This document shows positions 17,452 through 26,376 of a stretch of DNA of 64,000 bases, piece by piece. This stretch comes from PALSA-911 sp963743035 (GTDB lineage: Bacteria > Pseudomonadota > Alphaproteobacteria > Acetobacterales > Acetobacteraceae): the NCBI GenBank assembly GCA_963743035.1, contig CAVUOB010000018.1, positions 744,001 through 808,000 on the forward strand. Direction: 5' to 3'. The translations under genes and the position numbers were made by a program. The notes beneath the pieces were generated by a model. It saw only the letters and a program-made list of their open reading frames with translations. It was not told the origin of the DNA and did not search any database. Positions within the stretch are counted from its first letter, which is position 1, and the number at the start of each line of letters is the position of its first letter.

Positions 17452-18342
17452 TGGGGGCCAGGCGATTTCCGGCACGGCCAGCAGCGGGATCTGGCGCGCA
17501 GACAGGCGGCCGGCCTCCAAATGCAGGGGAATTGCCGCCGTGCCGGTTGTGCCGGCGAGCAGCGTGAGCGCGGCGGTGGCCAGCATGGCCCCCTGGGGCG
17601 GGATGGCGCCGGCATCGGTCAGTTGCGCGATGGCCGGTGCGAAGCCGGTGATTTCCGCCGCCGCATCCCCCTTGGGCTGCAACCGGTCGTCCAGCGCCAA
17701 TGTGGCACTGCCGGTAACGTCGAGCGAACCCCAGTTCAGCGCGAAATCGCGCAGGTCGAGCGTACCGCCGTAGTCGCGCCATCTTCTTGCCTGGGTGGTG
17801 ATGCCGGCTTCGGGCAGTTCCGCGACATGGCTGACGTTGCCTGTCGCCGACAGCGACGCGATCGAGGACCCGAGCGATGAGGCCGGCGAGGGCGGCAGGG
17901 AGATCCCGGTGGCGGCCAGGCTGAACTCCGCCGGCGCGTCGGCACCGGTGAACCGGAGTTCCGCGAGCGGGAGGTCCAGCCGCATCCGGTCGGCGGTGAG
18001 GGCGATCTGCCCGCCGCTGCCCAAGGTCAGCCGCTGATGGCCCGCGGCATCCGCCCGCAGGCGACCCGGGCGCAGCAGATCGATCCGCAGCACCACGCGC
18101 TCGGCCGTCCAGGTGGTGCCATCCGGGGCGGTCACGACCGGGGCGGGAAGGGTCAACGTTGCCGCCAACGGCCAGCCGCCGCCGACCGGCGCAGCCGTCC
18201 CGATTCGCCATCCGGCCGCGATCCGGCGCGCCGTCCATGCGCGCAGGCCGTCATCCAGGGATCGGCTCATCCACTGCCAATAGAAGCTGTGCAGCGCCAC
18301 GAGCAGGATCGGGACGGCGAGCAGCGAAAGGCGTTTTTTCAT
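17446..18342 (-). CDS. DUF2125 family exported protein
   Basis: The 298-residue protein starts MKKRLSLLAVPILLVALHSF, an N-terminal membrane anchor or signal, followed by a WQWMSRSLDDGLRAWTARR segment. A long beta-rich body holds LTLPAPVVTAPDGTTWTAE and repeated glycine/aspartate turns. This is the pattern of DUF2125, a conserved alphaproteobacterial periplasmic or membrane-anchored family of unknown role with AsmA-like beta structure. The gene lies downstream of plsC on the same strand, separated by an AT-rich gap. Confidence 0.85.
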   Translation of the reverse strand: MKKRLSLLAVPILLVALHSFYWQWMSRSLDDGLRAWTARRIAAGWRIGTAAPVGGGWPLAATLTLPAPVVTAPDGTTWTAERVVLRIDLLRPGRLRADAAGHQRLTLGSGGQIALTADRMRLDLPLAELRFTGADAPAEFSLAATGISLPPSPASSLGSSIASLSATGNVSHVAELPEAGITTQARRWRDYGGTLDLRDFALNWGSLDVTGSATLALDDRLQPKGDAAAEITGFAPAIAQLTDAGAIPPQGAMLATAALTLLAGTTGTAAIPLHLEAGRLSARQIPLLAVPEIAWPPR

Positions 18343-18404
18343 TCCGAATTCATACCGACAAGAGGCTGTCCGGCATTCATCCCCATACTCCGCAAGCGTC
18401 GTCG

Positions 18405-18510
18405 TGTGGACAGAAAAAATGTGTATCCCATAATCTTATCAATAGATTATCCAGACTGTCTGAGGCGGTCTGGGAAGCCGGGGAAACGTCAACTCACAGA
18501 TTTATCCACA
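18405..18510. other. AT-rich segment with clustered DnaA-box-like sequences
   Basis: A perfect DnaA box TTATCCACA lies at 18502-18510, within the last codons of plsC. A one-mismatch copy TTATCCAGA is at 18447-18455 and a weaker reverse copy (TGTGGACAG) at 18405-18413. Between them is an unusually AT-rich run containing a 7-bp inverted repeat (ATAATCT / AGATTAT, 18430-18450). This could be a minor DnaA-binding site, a promoter or terminator for the flanking genes, or part of a replication origin. Confidence 0.4.
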
Positions 18511-19244
18511 GATCCGTGCGCTGCGGCGACATCCCGCGGCGCGGCCGTACCGGCGGGGGAGGCACCATGGAACACGGTCTCCAGGCGCTGCATCAGCTCC
18601 TGCCGGCGCAGCCCGGCGGGGATCGGCGGTTGCACCGCGATATGGATCCTGCCCGGACGCTTGCGGAAGGCGCGGCGGCCCCAGAACAGGCCGGAATCGG
18701 TGATCACCGGGATCACCGGCAGGCCGGTGCTGGCCGCCAGCGCCGCGACGCCGGGCTGCAGGGGCAGGACCTGCCCGGGGGCCGCGCGGGTGCCTTCAGG
18801 GAAGATGACGATCTGACGTTCCTCCCGCGCCGCGCGGACGCCCTCCTGCATCAACTGCTTCAGGCTGTGCATGCCGCCGAACCGGTCGATGGCGATCATG
18901 CCGGAGGGTGGAATCAGCCGGCCGAACAGCGGCACGCGCAGCAATTCCTGCTTCAGCACGTAGCAGCAGCGCGGCACCAGGGTCATCCAGACCAGCGTGT
19001 CGAAGGCCGATTGGTGCATCGAGGCGATCAGTGCCGCGCCCTGCGGCAGATGCTCGCGTCCGGTGACGACGACGCGGATGCCGCAGATCGGCCCGAGTCC
19101 GGCCAGCACGACCCGCGCCCAGAACGAGGCGAAACCGAGCATCCGGTGCGGCATGGCCAGGCTGACGAAGGTGGCGGCCGGCAGCAGCAGGAAGCTCACG
19201 CCAAAGGACCAGAGATTGAACAGCGCGGAGCGGATCAGGGTCAT
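18489..19244 (-). CDS. plsC: 1-acyl-sn-glycerol-3-phosphate acyltransferase
   Basis: The 251-residue inner-membrane enzyme adds the second acyl chain to lysophosphatidic acid in phospholipid synthesis. Two hydrophobic segments lead into the catalytic motif HQSAFD (HX4D, about 75-80), then PRCCYVLKQELLRVPLFG, a motif with IAIDR, and FPEGTR (about 148-153), the acyltransferase block III. The start MTLIRSALFNLWSF at 19244 fits the family better than the longer frame from 19301. It follows ydcF on the same strand by 22 nt, so it is probably in the ftsE-ftsX-ydcF-plsC transcript. Confidence 0.93.
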   Translation of the reverse strand: MTLIRSALFNLWSFGVSFLLLPAATFVSLAMPHRMLGFASFWARVVLAGLGPICGIRVVVTGREHLPQGAALIASMHQSAFDTLVWMTLVPRCCYVLKQELLRVPLFGRLIPPSGMIAIDRFGGMHSLKQLMQEGVRAAREERQIVIFPEGTRAAPGQVLPLQPGVAALAASTGLPVIPVITDSGLFWGRRAFRKRPGRIHIAVQPPIPAGLRRQELMQRLETVFHGASPAGTAAPRDVAAAHGSVDKSVS

Positions 19245-19266
19245 GCAGCCTTCATTCTCATGGCCC

Positions 19267-19896
19267 TCATCCGGGCCGGGTGTTCCGGCGATCGGGGACA
19301 TAGGCGGACAGCCCCGCCTCGGCGCCGAGGAATTTGGTGAACTCCGCCGCCAGCAGGCGGAACCGCCGCCAGCCGGCGAAGCCCTGCGGGCGAACCGGCA
19401 TGGGATACAGCGTGACGTCCGGCAGTTCCCGCTGCAGTTCCAGCAGCGCGCGCGGCATGTGGTAGGCGGCGGTAACGACGATCAGGGAGCGGACACCCTC
19501 GCGCCGCGCCCAGGCGGCGGTCTCGATGGCATTGCCGCGGGTGCTCTGCGCGCCGCGCCCGAGGGTGATGCGCGCGGCCAGCTTCGGCGCGTCGACGCCG
19601 GCACGGTTGTCGAGCTCGGGCAGCCCGGCGCCGCCGCCGATGCCCGACAGCAGCAGGCGCGGCGCCTGGCCGCGGGCCAGCAGCTGCAGCGCGGTCTCGA
19701 CCCGCTCGGCCCCGCCGGTCAGCGCGACGATCCCGTCGGCGAACGGCACCGGCGCGGGGGCGGCGTCGACCTGGCGGACATACCAGGCGAGCCCGACGCC
19801 CCAGGCCAGCACCGGCGCGATGACCAAGACCAGCGCGGCCAGGCCGAGGATTCGGATACGGGCCATGCGGCGGGGCATGTCGGCCGTGCCGCTCAT
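19267..19896 (-). CDS. YdcF family (DUF218) membrane-anchored protein
   Basis: The 209-residue protein has one N-terminal membrane helix (about 14-36) and then a DUF218 domain with DGIVALTGGAERVETALQLL, RLLLSGIGGG, TRGNAIETAAWARR, SLIVVTAAYHMPRALLE and a C-terminal KFLGAEAG segment. DUF218 proteins are linked to cell-envelope (ElyC/SanA-like) functions. The start ATG at 19896 overlaps the ftsX stop in ATGA, so translation is coupled, and plsC follows. The neighbourhood suggests an envelope or division role. Confidence 0.9.
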   Translation of the reverse strand: MSGTADMPRRMARIRILGLAALVLVIAPVLAWGVGLAWYVRQVDAAPAPVPFADGIVALTGGAERVETALQLLARGQAPRLLLSGIGGGAGLPELDNRAGVDAPKLAARITLGRGAQSTRGNAIETAAWARREGVRSLIVVTAAYHMPRALLELQRELPDVTLYPMPVRPQGFAGWRRFRLLAAEFTKFLGAEAGLSAYVPDRRNTRPG

Positions 19897-20861
19897 GGCA
19901 GCCGGCGCAGCCAGCCGCGCACGGTCGCCTGCGCCGTCAGGAAGCCGATCGCCGCGGCGGCGATGGGTAGTGCTGCGACGCTGAACAGCAACGCCGCCGG
20001 CAACGCCTCGGCCGCCCGCAGCAGCCCGGGACCGGTCGTCGGGACGGCTGCCGGCGCGCCGGCGAACGGTGCCGCGAGCTGGGCGAGCCCAAGCAGCACC
20101 GGCAGGGCGGCGAGAGCGCCGGCCAGCCCGCCCAGGGCGGCCAGCCCGGTGGCGCGCCTGGCAAAGCGGCCGGCGATGTAGCCGCCGGTGGCGCCGAGCC
20201 CGTGCACGATCTCGATCGCCTCCCGCCGGGAGGACAGGCCCGCCCGGATGGCGACCGCCACCACCGCGGCGGCCACGCCGGCAACCACCAGCAGCGCGAC
20301 CGCGGCGCAGGCCTGCAGGCTGCGCGCCAGCGCCGACAGCCGGCCGATCCAGATCTGGTGGCTTTCCATAAGAGTGCCGGGCACCGAGGCTTCGAGCCTG
20401 CGCGCCAAGCCGTCGAGATCGGCGCCGCCCGCCGCCTGTGCGTCCAGCCGGACCCGGATCACCGCGGGCAGCGGCACCGCCGGGCCGCCAGCGGCATTGC
20501 CGAGCCAGGGCCGCAGCAGATCGGCCAGTTCGGCATCCGACAGGGGCTGTGCCTGGGCGATGCCGGGCGCCGCGCGCAGTAGCGCCAGCACCCGTTCCCG
20601 GCGGGCGCCGCCCTCCGGCGCGGGCTCGCCGGGGTTCGGCACCTGGACCGTCAGGTTGCCGCCCGCACCTTCCTGCCAATGCCGTGCCAGCGAGGCGGCC
20701 GCGACAAATCCTGCCAGCGCCAGGGCAGCGAGGAACGCCATCGCGGCGACCAGGAAAGGCAGGATGCGATCCGCCAGCGCCCGGCGCAGGCCGAGCTCGT
20801 CGCCACGCCGGGCACGGCTGGCCCTCGCGCGGCCGGGCTGGGCGGATCTGGCACGGGCCAA
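19893..20861 (-). CDS. ftsX: Cell division protein FtsX
   Basis: The 322-residue protein has an Arg-rich cytoplasmic N-terminus, a first membrane helix (about 34-58), a periplasmic domain to about 170, and three further helices near 180-205, 230-260 and 285-310. This is the FtsX layout. With FtsE it forms an ABC-type complex that activates peptidoglycan hydrolases at the septum. The apparent start is TTG at 20861, 7 nt after GGGAG and 4 nt after the ftsE stop; no ATG occurs in frame until about residue 41. It couples to ydcF through ATGA. Confidence 0.9.
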   Translation of the reverse strand: MARARSAQPGRARASRARRGDELGLRRALADRILPFLVAAMAFLAALALAGFVAAASLARHWQEGAGGNLTVQVPNPGEPAPEGGARRERVLALLRAAPGIAQAQPLSDAELADLLRPWLGNAAGGPAVPLPAVIRVRLDAQAAGGADLDGLARRLEASVPGTLMESHQIWIGRLSALARSLQACAAVALLVVAGVAAAVVAVAIRAGLSSRREAIEIVHGLGATGGYIAGRFARRATGLAALGGLAGALAALPVLLGLAQLAAPFAGAPAAVPTTGPGLLRAAEALPAALLFSVAALPIAAAAIGFLTAQATVRGWLRRLP

Positions 20862-20865
20862 GACG

Positions 20866-21552
20866 CTACTCCCAGGCCATCAGCCGGCCACGGGCCAGGC
20901 GCAGCGCGGGGGCGGGGTGGCGGGCGACCAGCGCGTCGTTATGGGTGGCGACCACGACCGTGGTGCCGAGGCGGTTCAGCTCTTTCAGCAGCGTCATCAG
21001 CCGCTGGGCCTGGCTGTCATCGAGGTTGCCGGTAGGTTCGTCGGCCAGCAGCAAAGCGGGCCGGCCGATCACGGCGCGGGCGATCGCCACCCGCTGCTGC
21101 TCTCCGCCCGACAGTGCCGGGGGCAGCGTCTCCAGCTTCTTTTCCAACCCGACCCAGCGCAGCAGCTCCGTCACGTCCACGCGCAGCTGCCCCTCCGCGC
21201 GGCCGGCCAGGCGCAGCGGCAGCGCCACGTTGTCGAATACCGAGAGGTGGCGGAGCAGCCGGAAATCCTGGAACACCACGCCGATCCGCCGGCGCAGCCG
21301 AGGCAGATCCCGGCGCTGGGTGCGGGCGATATCGGCGCCGAGGATGCGCAAATGGCCGCGCGTGGGCCGTACCGCCAGGTACATCAGCCGCAGCAGGCTG
21401 GTCTTGCCGGCGCCGGAGGGGCCGAGCAGCCAGCGGAACTGGCCTTCCGGCAGCACGAAGCTGACATCGCGCAGCACCTCGTGCTCACCCGGTGTCGGAT
21501 GCGCCGAACCCGGCTGGGCATAGCTTAGGCCGACACCGTCGAACCTGATCAT
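20866..21552 (-). CDS. ftsE: Cell division ATP-binding protein FtsE
   Basis: The 228-residue ABC ATPase has Walker A GPSGAGKTS, Q-loop FQDFRLL, signature LSGGEQQRVAIARA, Walker B LLLADEPTGNLD and the H-loop ATHN. The start MIRFDGVGLSYA is typical of FtsE. It pairs with FtsX in septal cell-wall hydrolysis and begins the ftsE-ftsX-ydcF-plsC gene group. It is divergent from the zinc-ribbon protein at 21734, which often flanks ftsE in alphaproteobacteria. Confidence 0.95.
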   Translation of the reverse strand: MIRFDGVGLSYAQPGSAHPTPGEHEVLRDVSFVLPEGQFRWLLGPSGAGKTSLLRLMYLAVRPTRGHLRILGADIARTQRRDLPRLRRRIGVVFQDFRLLRHLSVFDNVALPLRLAGRAEGQLRVDVTELLRWVGLEKKLETLPPALSGGEQQRVAIARAVIGRPALLLADEPTGNLDDSQAQRLMTLLKELNRLGTTVVVATHNDALVARHPAPALRLARGRLMAWE

Positions 21553-21733
21553 GCATACTCCGCTTCGCGGCGGGAAAACCCCGCTCCGCGGTTGGTACAG
21601 CGCGGCCTGTAATGGCCAGTGATCGCCGGCGCCGTTCGCGCGGCCGTACCTTCAAGAGCTGTCGACATTGCCTGCCTATCCGGGCTACCGCAGGGGCCAT
21701 TCGTCGCACATCCTGCCGGAGTCTCGCCAGATC

Positions 21734-22171
21734 ATGCGTATCGTGTGTCCGTCCTGTGCCGCTACGTATGAAATCGCGGACGGAATGCTCGTCAAGCCGA
21801 GGACGGTCCGCTGCAGCCGCTGCGCGCGCGAATGGGTGCAGGACCCGATACCGAAGGCCGACAGCGCGGCCGCGGCCGAGCTCTCCCCAGCGCTTCAGGA
21901 AGTGTCGGGGCAGGGGGCGGAGGCGCTGGCGAATCGGCCCGCCGATCCGATTCCGGCACCGCCCCCACCGCCCGCGCCCGCGATGGTGCCGGCCCAGCCC
22001 GTCCCGGCCGGGCGCCTCCCCTCGCCAGCACCCCGCACCGGGCTCACCCTGGCCTGGATCGGCAGCATCCTGCTGCTGGCGGCGCTGGCCTTCGCCGCGT
22101 ACCGGTACCGGGTGGAGATCCAGCAGGCCTGGCCGCCCAGCGCCAGGCTGTTCCGGTTGCTGCCGAATTGA
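21734..22171 (+). CDS. MJ0042-type zinc-ribbon protein with one membrane helix
   Basis: The 145-residue protein begins MRIVCPSCAATYEIADG and has two CxxC pairs (CPSC, CSRC) forming the MJ0042 zinc ribbon in the first 35 residues. A Pro/Ala-rich linker follows, then one membrane helix (about 105-125) and a short basic tail. Such proteins are often found next to ftsE in alphaproteobacteria; their role is unknown. The ATG at 21734 is chosen because the zinc ribbon begins exactly there. Confidence 0.85.
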   Translation: MRIVCPSCAATYEIADGMLVKPRTVRCSRCAREWVQDPIPKADSAAAAELSPALQEVSGQGAEALANRPADPIPAPPPPPAPAMVPAQPVPAGRLPSPAPRTGLTLAWIGSILLLAALAFAAYRYRVEIQQAWPPSARLFRLLPN

Positions 22172-22275
22172 CCCTGCACGGAACCAGCCACGGGTAACCA
22201 GCCCCGGGCAATCAGCAATGGGCCGGTTCGCCGCAAGCTCGGCCAGTAGCCGCCCTGGCGGTCAGACCCCCGCCA

Positions 22276-23529
22276 TCAGCTATTGGCGTCGAGCATGGCC
22301 AAAGCGGCGTCTGGGCCGGCCAGGATTTCCACCAGCCGTACCCGGTCGGCAAGTTCGAGCGCGCCGTCGGGTCGCAGGCCGCCGATCTCGCCGGCCGCGC
22401 GATGCAGCAGCGCGTCCAGCCTGTCGCCCGCTTTCAGCTTGCGCGCCGCCGCTTCCAGCTTGCGCAGGTCGCGCGCGATGTCCTCCAGCCGGGTCACTTC
22501 GGCCGGATCGGCGCCGCGGTGCAGCAGCATCAGCGGGGCGACGAACTCGCCGGCCAGGCCCGTCTCGAACCGGGCGCGGCAGCTTTCATCGACGCGTCGG
22601 CGCAGTTCCTGCACGCGATGGCGCCCGTCGCCGCTGAGCGGTCCGCTTTCCAGGCCCTGCAGCAGCGCCAGGATGCGGGTCGCTTCCGCCCCGGCCGCTG
22701 ACAGCTCGCTGCCGCCGAGCGGCCCCGCGCTGCCGCCCTGTGCCTCCAGCCCGCCGAGAACCACGTCGACCGCCTGTTCCGCCGCCGCGCGCATCGGCGA
22801 GCCGGACCCGATCAGGCCCTTGGCGAGCGCGGCACGCAGCATGGCATCGGCCTGCTTCAGGCGCGACAGCAGCAGGGCCAGCATCATGCCCCAGCCGTCC
22901 GGACCGTACTCGGAACCGGGGGCCAGAAGATGCTCCGCATCCTCTGGCCGGAACCTGCCCTGCGCCTCGTCCTCGATCAGGTCGTGCAGTTCGGTCGCGC
23001 GCGCCAGCACCGCGGCGATGCTGCGCGCGAGGGAGGCATGCACCGCTTTCGGCAATCCGGTCTCCGCCCATTGCCGCGGCGGGGCGGCGGCACTGGCCAG
23101 GATGCGGGCGGCAGCCGGCCACAGCAACGCTCCGGCACGGGCGATGATGGCGGTGTCGGCCGTCGTCCGGCCGGCGATCATGGCCTCGATTTCCGCGGCG
23201 AACACACCGAGTTCGGCGCGCACCGCCTCGGCCAGCGGTTCCAGCACCGTGCGGGGAATGGAGGGGCTCCCCGGGCGCCATTTCCCGCCGGCGACGATGA
23301 TCGGGTCGAACGGGGTGAACAGGAGCCGGCAGAAGCGCAGCGGACGCGCCGGGCGCAGTTGCGCCAGGCGTGGGCGGAGCGGGGCGATCAGGTGATCCGC
23401 GGCGCCGCGCTCCGGCAGCGCGTCGACCATCGCGACCACGCGGGCAATCTGCGAATCACGGGCACCGGTCAGTTCGCGGTTCAGCTCGCTGATCTGCTTC
23501 CGGTCGATGCCGCCCACGGCTGCGGACAT
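22276..23529 (-). CDS. Conserved protein of unknown function (second gene of an uncharacterised pair)
   Basis: I do not recognise this 417-residue protein. It looks soluble and mostly helical, with no signal peptide or clear membrane segment. It starts MSAAVGGIDRKQISELNREL and contains LRFCRLLFTPFDPIIVAGG near 65-85, and many Ala/Leu/Arg-rich helices. No nucleotide-binding or metal motif is visible. It lies 51 nt downstream of an equally unknown gene on the same strand, so the two probably form an operon. The pair is isolated between convergent and unrelated genes. Confidence 0.8.
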   Translation of the reverse strand: MSAAVGGIDRKQISELNRELTGARDSQIARVVAMVDALPERGAADHLIAPLRPRLAQLRPARPLRFCRLLFTPFDPIIVAGGKWRPGSPSIPRTVLEPLAEAVRAELGVFAAEIEAMIAGRTTADTAIIARAGALLWPAAARILASAAAPPRQWAETGLPKAVHASLARSIAAVLARATELHDLIEDEAQGRFRPEDAEHLLAPGSEYGPDGWGMMLALLLSRLKQADAMLRAALAKGLIGSGSPMRAAAEQAVDVVLGGLEAQGGSAGPLGGSELSAAGAEATRILALLQGLESGPLSGDGRHRVQELRRRVDESCRARFETGLAGEFVAPLMLLHRGADPAEVTRLEDIARDLRKLEAAARKLKAGDRLDALLHRAAGEIGGLRPDGALELADRVRLVEILAGPDAALAMLDANS

Positions 23530-23580
23530 GCGGTCTTCCTTTCCGATTCCGGCCCGGTTCCGGGCTCATTCGGCTCCGCC

Positions 23581-24711
23581 TCATGCGGACAGGGCGCGCA
23601 GGCGTTCGTTGCGGCCGACGCGGTCGAACAACGCGCTGCCGGTCCGCCAGTCCTCGTTCAGGGTCACGGTCTTGCGGAAGCGGTTCTGGCCCTCGAGATC
23701 GATCGGCGTGCCGACCCAGTCCGTGGCTTCCTTGGGGATGACCGGAACCAGCGAGGCGATCTCCTCCAGCATGGCACGCTGTTCGGCCGGGTCCGCCGCG
23801 CCGCGCCAGAGCAGGCAGATCGGTTCCCATCCATCCAGCAGCCAGTCGGACCGGGCGACCAGGGCGCCGACGACATCCGGCGCCTGGCCGAAATCGCGGA
23901 TCAGCCCGACGACGTCGCGGGTCCGGTCATGCGCGTCCGCCAGCGTGGCGCGCGCGCAGGTGATGGTCAGGCCGGCAGCCGCGCTGGCCATGCCGGCCAG
24001 GCTGCCGCTGTCATCCCCGTTCTCCTGCGCCCAGGCAGCGGTTTCCGCACGGAAACTGCAAAGCTGCTCCAGCGCGCGGGGGATGCGGGCCTGTTCGGCC
24101 AGGACGCCGACCCCGACGCCCATGAAAATGCCGGCCAGTTCCTCCAGCCCGGACGCGATGGCGGCCGCCGGCCAGCCGACCTGCGGCGCCAGCTCGGCGA
24201 TGGTCTGCCGGGCGCGGGCTTCCAGCTCGTCGAGCCTGCTGCGATCCGGCTTGCCCCGGTCTGGCGCCGGGCCGGCGGCGCCGGCTGGGCGCACCTGCTC
24301 GACCATGGCCATCAGCAGCAGGAAATTGGTCACCACCCGGTCCTGCCGGTCGGTTTCCGCCGTGCTGCCCGCCGCCGCCAGTGCTTCCCGTCCCGCCAGA
24401 CCCTCCGCCGCCACTTCGCGCGCGGCTTCGCGGATCAGCGCGGGCGTGACCGCGCGCAGGCCGGTGATCTTCTGATGCAGCCGGGTATCGTGCACCGTCG
24501 GCTTGCACAACTCGCGCACGCCGGCCCAGGGCAGGATATAGACGCCGCGCCCGCCGGACGGGTTCGGCACGATCAGCTCCACGCCGCCGCGATCTGCGGG
24601 CCGGGCGCGGGCGCCGGCCAGCAAGGGCGTGGTGAACGGCATCGCCACCCCCCGTTCCAGGAACGTGGTGGGATGGTAGGTCTGGATCAGCGGTATATGC
24701 GGCTCGGACAT
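23581..24711 (-). CDS. Conserved protein of unknown function (first gene of an uncharacterised pair)
   Basis: This 376-residue protein belongs to no family I can name. A distinctive N-terminus (PFTTPLLAGAR, ELIVPNPSGGRGVYILPW, KPTVHDTRLHQKI) is followed by a helical body with two Gly/Val-rich stretches (IFMGVGVGVLAEQ, GMASAAAGLTITCA) and a C-terminal DWLLDGWEPICLLWR segment. It looks soluble. Because it is paired with the protein at 22276-23529, the two may act together, but no function can be assigned. Confidence 0.8.
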   Translation of the reverse strand: MSEPHIPLIQTYHPTTFLERGVAMPFTTPLLAGARARPADRGGVELIVPNPSGGRGVYILPWAGVRELCKPTVHDTRLHQKITGLRAVTPALIREAAREVAAEGLAGREALAAAGSTAETDRQDRVVTNFLLLMAMVEQVRPAGAAGPAPDRGKPDRSRLDELEARARQTIAELAPQVGWPAAAIASGLEELAGIFMGVGVGVLAEQARIPRALEQLCSFRAETAAWAQENGDDSGSLAGMASAAAGLTITCARATLADAHDRTRDVVGLIRDFGQAPDVVGALVARSDWLLDGWEPICLLWRGAADPAEQRAMLEEIASLVPVIPKEATDWVGTPIDLEGQNRFRKTVTLNEDWRTGSALFDRVGRNERLRALSA

Positions 24712-24804
24712 CGCTCGGGCACCGGTTCAACGGCGCCGATCATGCCCGAGCTATCATGAACGAGACGTTTCCGCCCAGCGTCCCGATCCGCGCTTGCGGG
24801 AGGC

Positions 24805-25587
24805 CTAGCGGCCCTGGAAGACCGGCTTCTCCTTGGCCTTGAAGGACCGGCAGGCGTTGCGGAAATCCTCGGTCAGGCGGAAATCGCTGGTGGCGCGTTC
24901 CTCGGCAGGGGTGATCGGCAGTTCCCCGCGCAGCTTGCGGATCGCCGCCTTGTGGTAGCGCGCCGAGAGCGGGCTGCCCTGGGTGATGCGATGCGCCAGT
25001 GCCATCGTCTCCGCCTCCACCTGGTCGTCGGGCACGACGCGCGACAGCAGGCCTTTCTCATAGGCTTCGCGGCCGTTGAAGATCCGGCCCTCGATCAGGA
25101 TCTCCGCCACCACGCCGGTGCCGGCGAGCTGGATGATCGGGTCGATCTCCGCATAGGGGTACCAGATGCCGAGGTTGCGGGCGGTGATGCCGAAACGGAT
25201 ATTCTCGCCGCCGACGCGGAAATCGCACAGCGCCGCCAGCCCGGCGCCGCCGCCGAGGCAATTGCCCATGATCATCGCCACCACCGGGTGCTGGCACAGC
25301 CGGACCGACTGCATGCTTTCGTGCAGCACGCGGGAATATTCTTCCTCCCGCTCCTCGCTGCCGCGCTCCACCTCGAAGGCGGCGATGTCGGCGCCGGCGC
25401 TGAACGCCTTGTCGCCGGCCCCGCGCAGCACCACGCAGCGCAGGCTGTCATCGGCCGACAGCGCCTCCATCGTGTGCTGCAGCCCGAGCCACATCGACAG
25501 GTCGAAGGCGTTGCGGACCTCCGGGCGGTCGAAGGTCACGGTGGCGATCGTTCCCTCGCGGGTGATCCGGAGTTTCGGATGATACAT
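24805..25587 (-). CDS. Enoyl-CoA hydratase/isomerase family protein
   Basis: The 260-residue crotonase-fold protein begins YHPKLRITREGTIATVTFD. The CoA-binding/oxyanion region is FSAGADIAAF, then NCLGGGAGLAALCDFRV. A Glu at the usual position of the second catalytic residue is not obvious (the region reads YPYAEIDPIIQLAGTG), so it may be a hydratase, isomerase or other crotonase. The start at 25587 fits the family; the open frame runs further upstream without family similarity. It is monocistronic. Confidence 0.9.
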   Translation of the reverse strand: MYHPKLRITREGTIATVTFDRPEVRNAFDLSMWLGLQHTMEALSADDSLRCVVLRGAGDKAFSAGADIAAFEVERGSEEREEEYSRVLHESMQSVRLCQHPVVAMIMGNCLGGGAGLAALCDFRVGGENIRFGITARNLGIWYPYAEIDPIIQLAGTGVVAEILIEGRIFNGREAYEKGLLSRVVPDDQVEAETMALAHRITQGSPLSARYHKAAIRKLRGELPITPAEERATSDFRLTEDFRNACRSFKAKEKPVFQGR

Positions 25588-25683
25588 TGGCGGATCGTCC
25601 CTTGTGTGGCCGTAGCTTCTGGCGGGTGCTTTCTGGTGGCGCTGTCTGTCAAACGCCGGCCGGATCGTCAATCGGCCCCATCG

Positions 25684-26376
25684 TCAATCTTGTGGAACGT
25701 CAACCGGCAGATCGTCGAACGCGGGGCGGCCGGTCAGATGGCGCCAGTGGTGCCAGAGCAGCCGCGCCGCGAGCGAGCGGGCAGGGCGCCAGGGTTCCGC
25801 CAGGGCGCGCAGGCTGGCCGGGTCGGGGCGCGCGGGCAGGCCCTTCAGCGCCGCCGCCGCACCCGCCACGGCGATGTCGCCGGCGGGGAACACGTCCTGC
25901 CGGGCGAGGGCGAACAGCAGGTAGATTTCCGCGCTCCAGCGCCCCATGCCGCGCACCGCGGAAATCGCGGCGATCGCTTCCTCGTCCGCCATGGCGGCGA
26001 TCTTCGCGGCACTCAGCCGACCCTCGGCGAAGGCCTCGGCGAGGGCGCGGGCATGGGCGACCTTCGGGCGCGACAGGCCGGCGGCGCGCAGCTCCGCCTC
26101 GTCCAGCCGCAGCAGCCCGGCCGGATCGAGCGCGCCGGGCAGCGCGCGCAGCCGGCCCCAGATGGCGGCGGCGGCCTGGTTGCTGATCATCTGCCCGACG
26201 ATCGCCTGCAGCAGCCCGGGAAAGCCGTCCGCGCGCCGGCGCCACGGCAGCGGCCCGGCGGCGGCCTCGATCCGCGCCAGGTCGGGGTCGGCCGCGACCA
26301 GACGCTCGATCGCGGCACGCTCCGCCGCCGGGGCATGCGGGAAGGCGTCCTGCCGCAGGGGGGGGCGCTGGATCAC
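25684..26376 (-). CDS. DNA-3-methyladenine glycosylase (AlkA-like HhH-GPD)
   Basis: The 230-residue protein contains a helix-hairpin-helix GPD motif: LLQAIVGQMISNQAA, then VRGMGRWSAEIYLLFAL and DVFPAGDIAVAGA, with the catalytic Asp in PAGD. It should excise alkylated purines during base excision repair. The start is a GTG at 26376 overlapping the stop of the preceding GNAT gene (GTGA), which argues for co-translation. The open frame continues upstream through the GNAT gene in another reading frame and is not coding there. Confidence 0.9.
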   Translation of the reverse strand: MIQRPPLRQDAFPHAPAAERAAIERLVAADPDLARIEAAAGPLPWRRRADGFPGLLQAIVGQMISNQAAAAIWGRLRALPGALDPAGLLRLDEAELRAAGLSRPKVAHARALAEAFAEGRLSAAKIAAMADEEAIAAISAVRGMGRWSAEIYLLFALARQDVFPAGDIAVAGAAAALKGLPARPDPASLRALAEPWRPARSLAARLLWHHWRHLTGRPAFDDLPVDVPQD

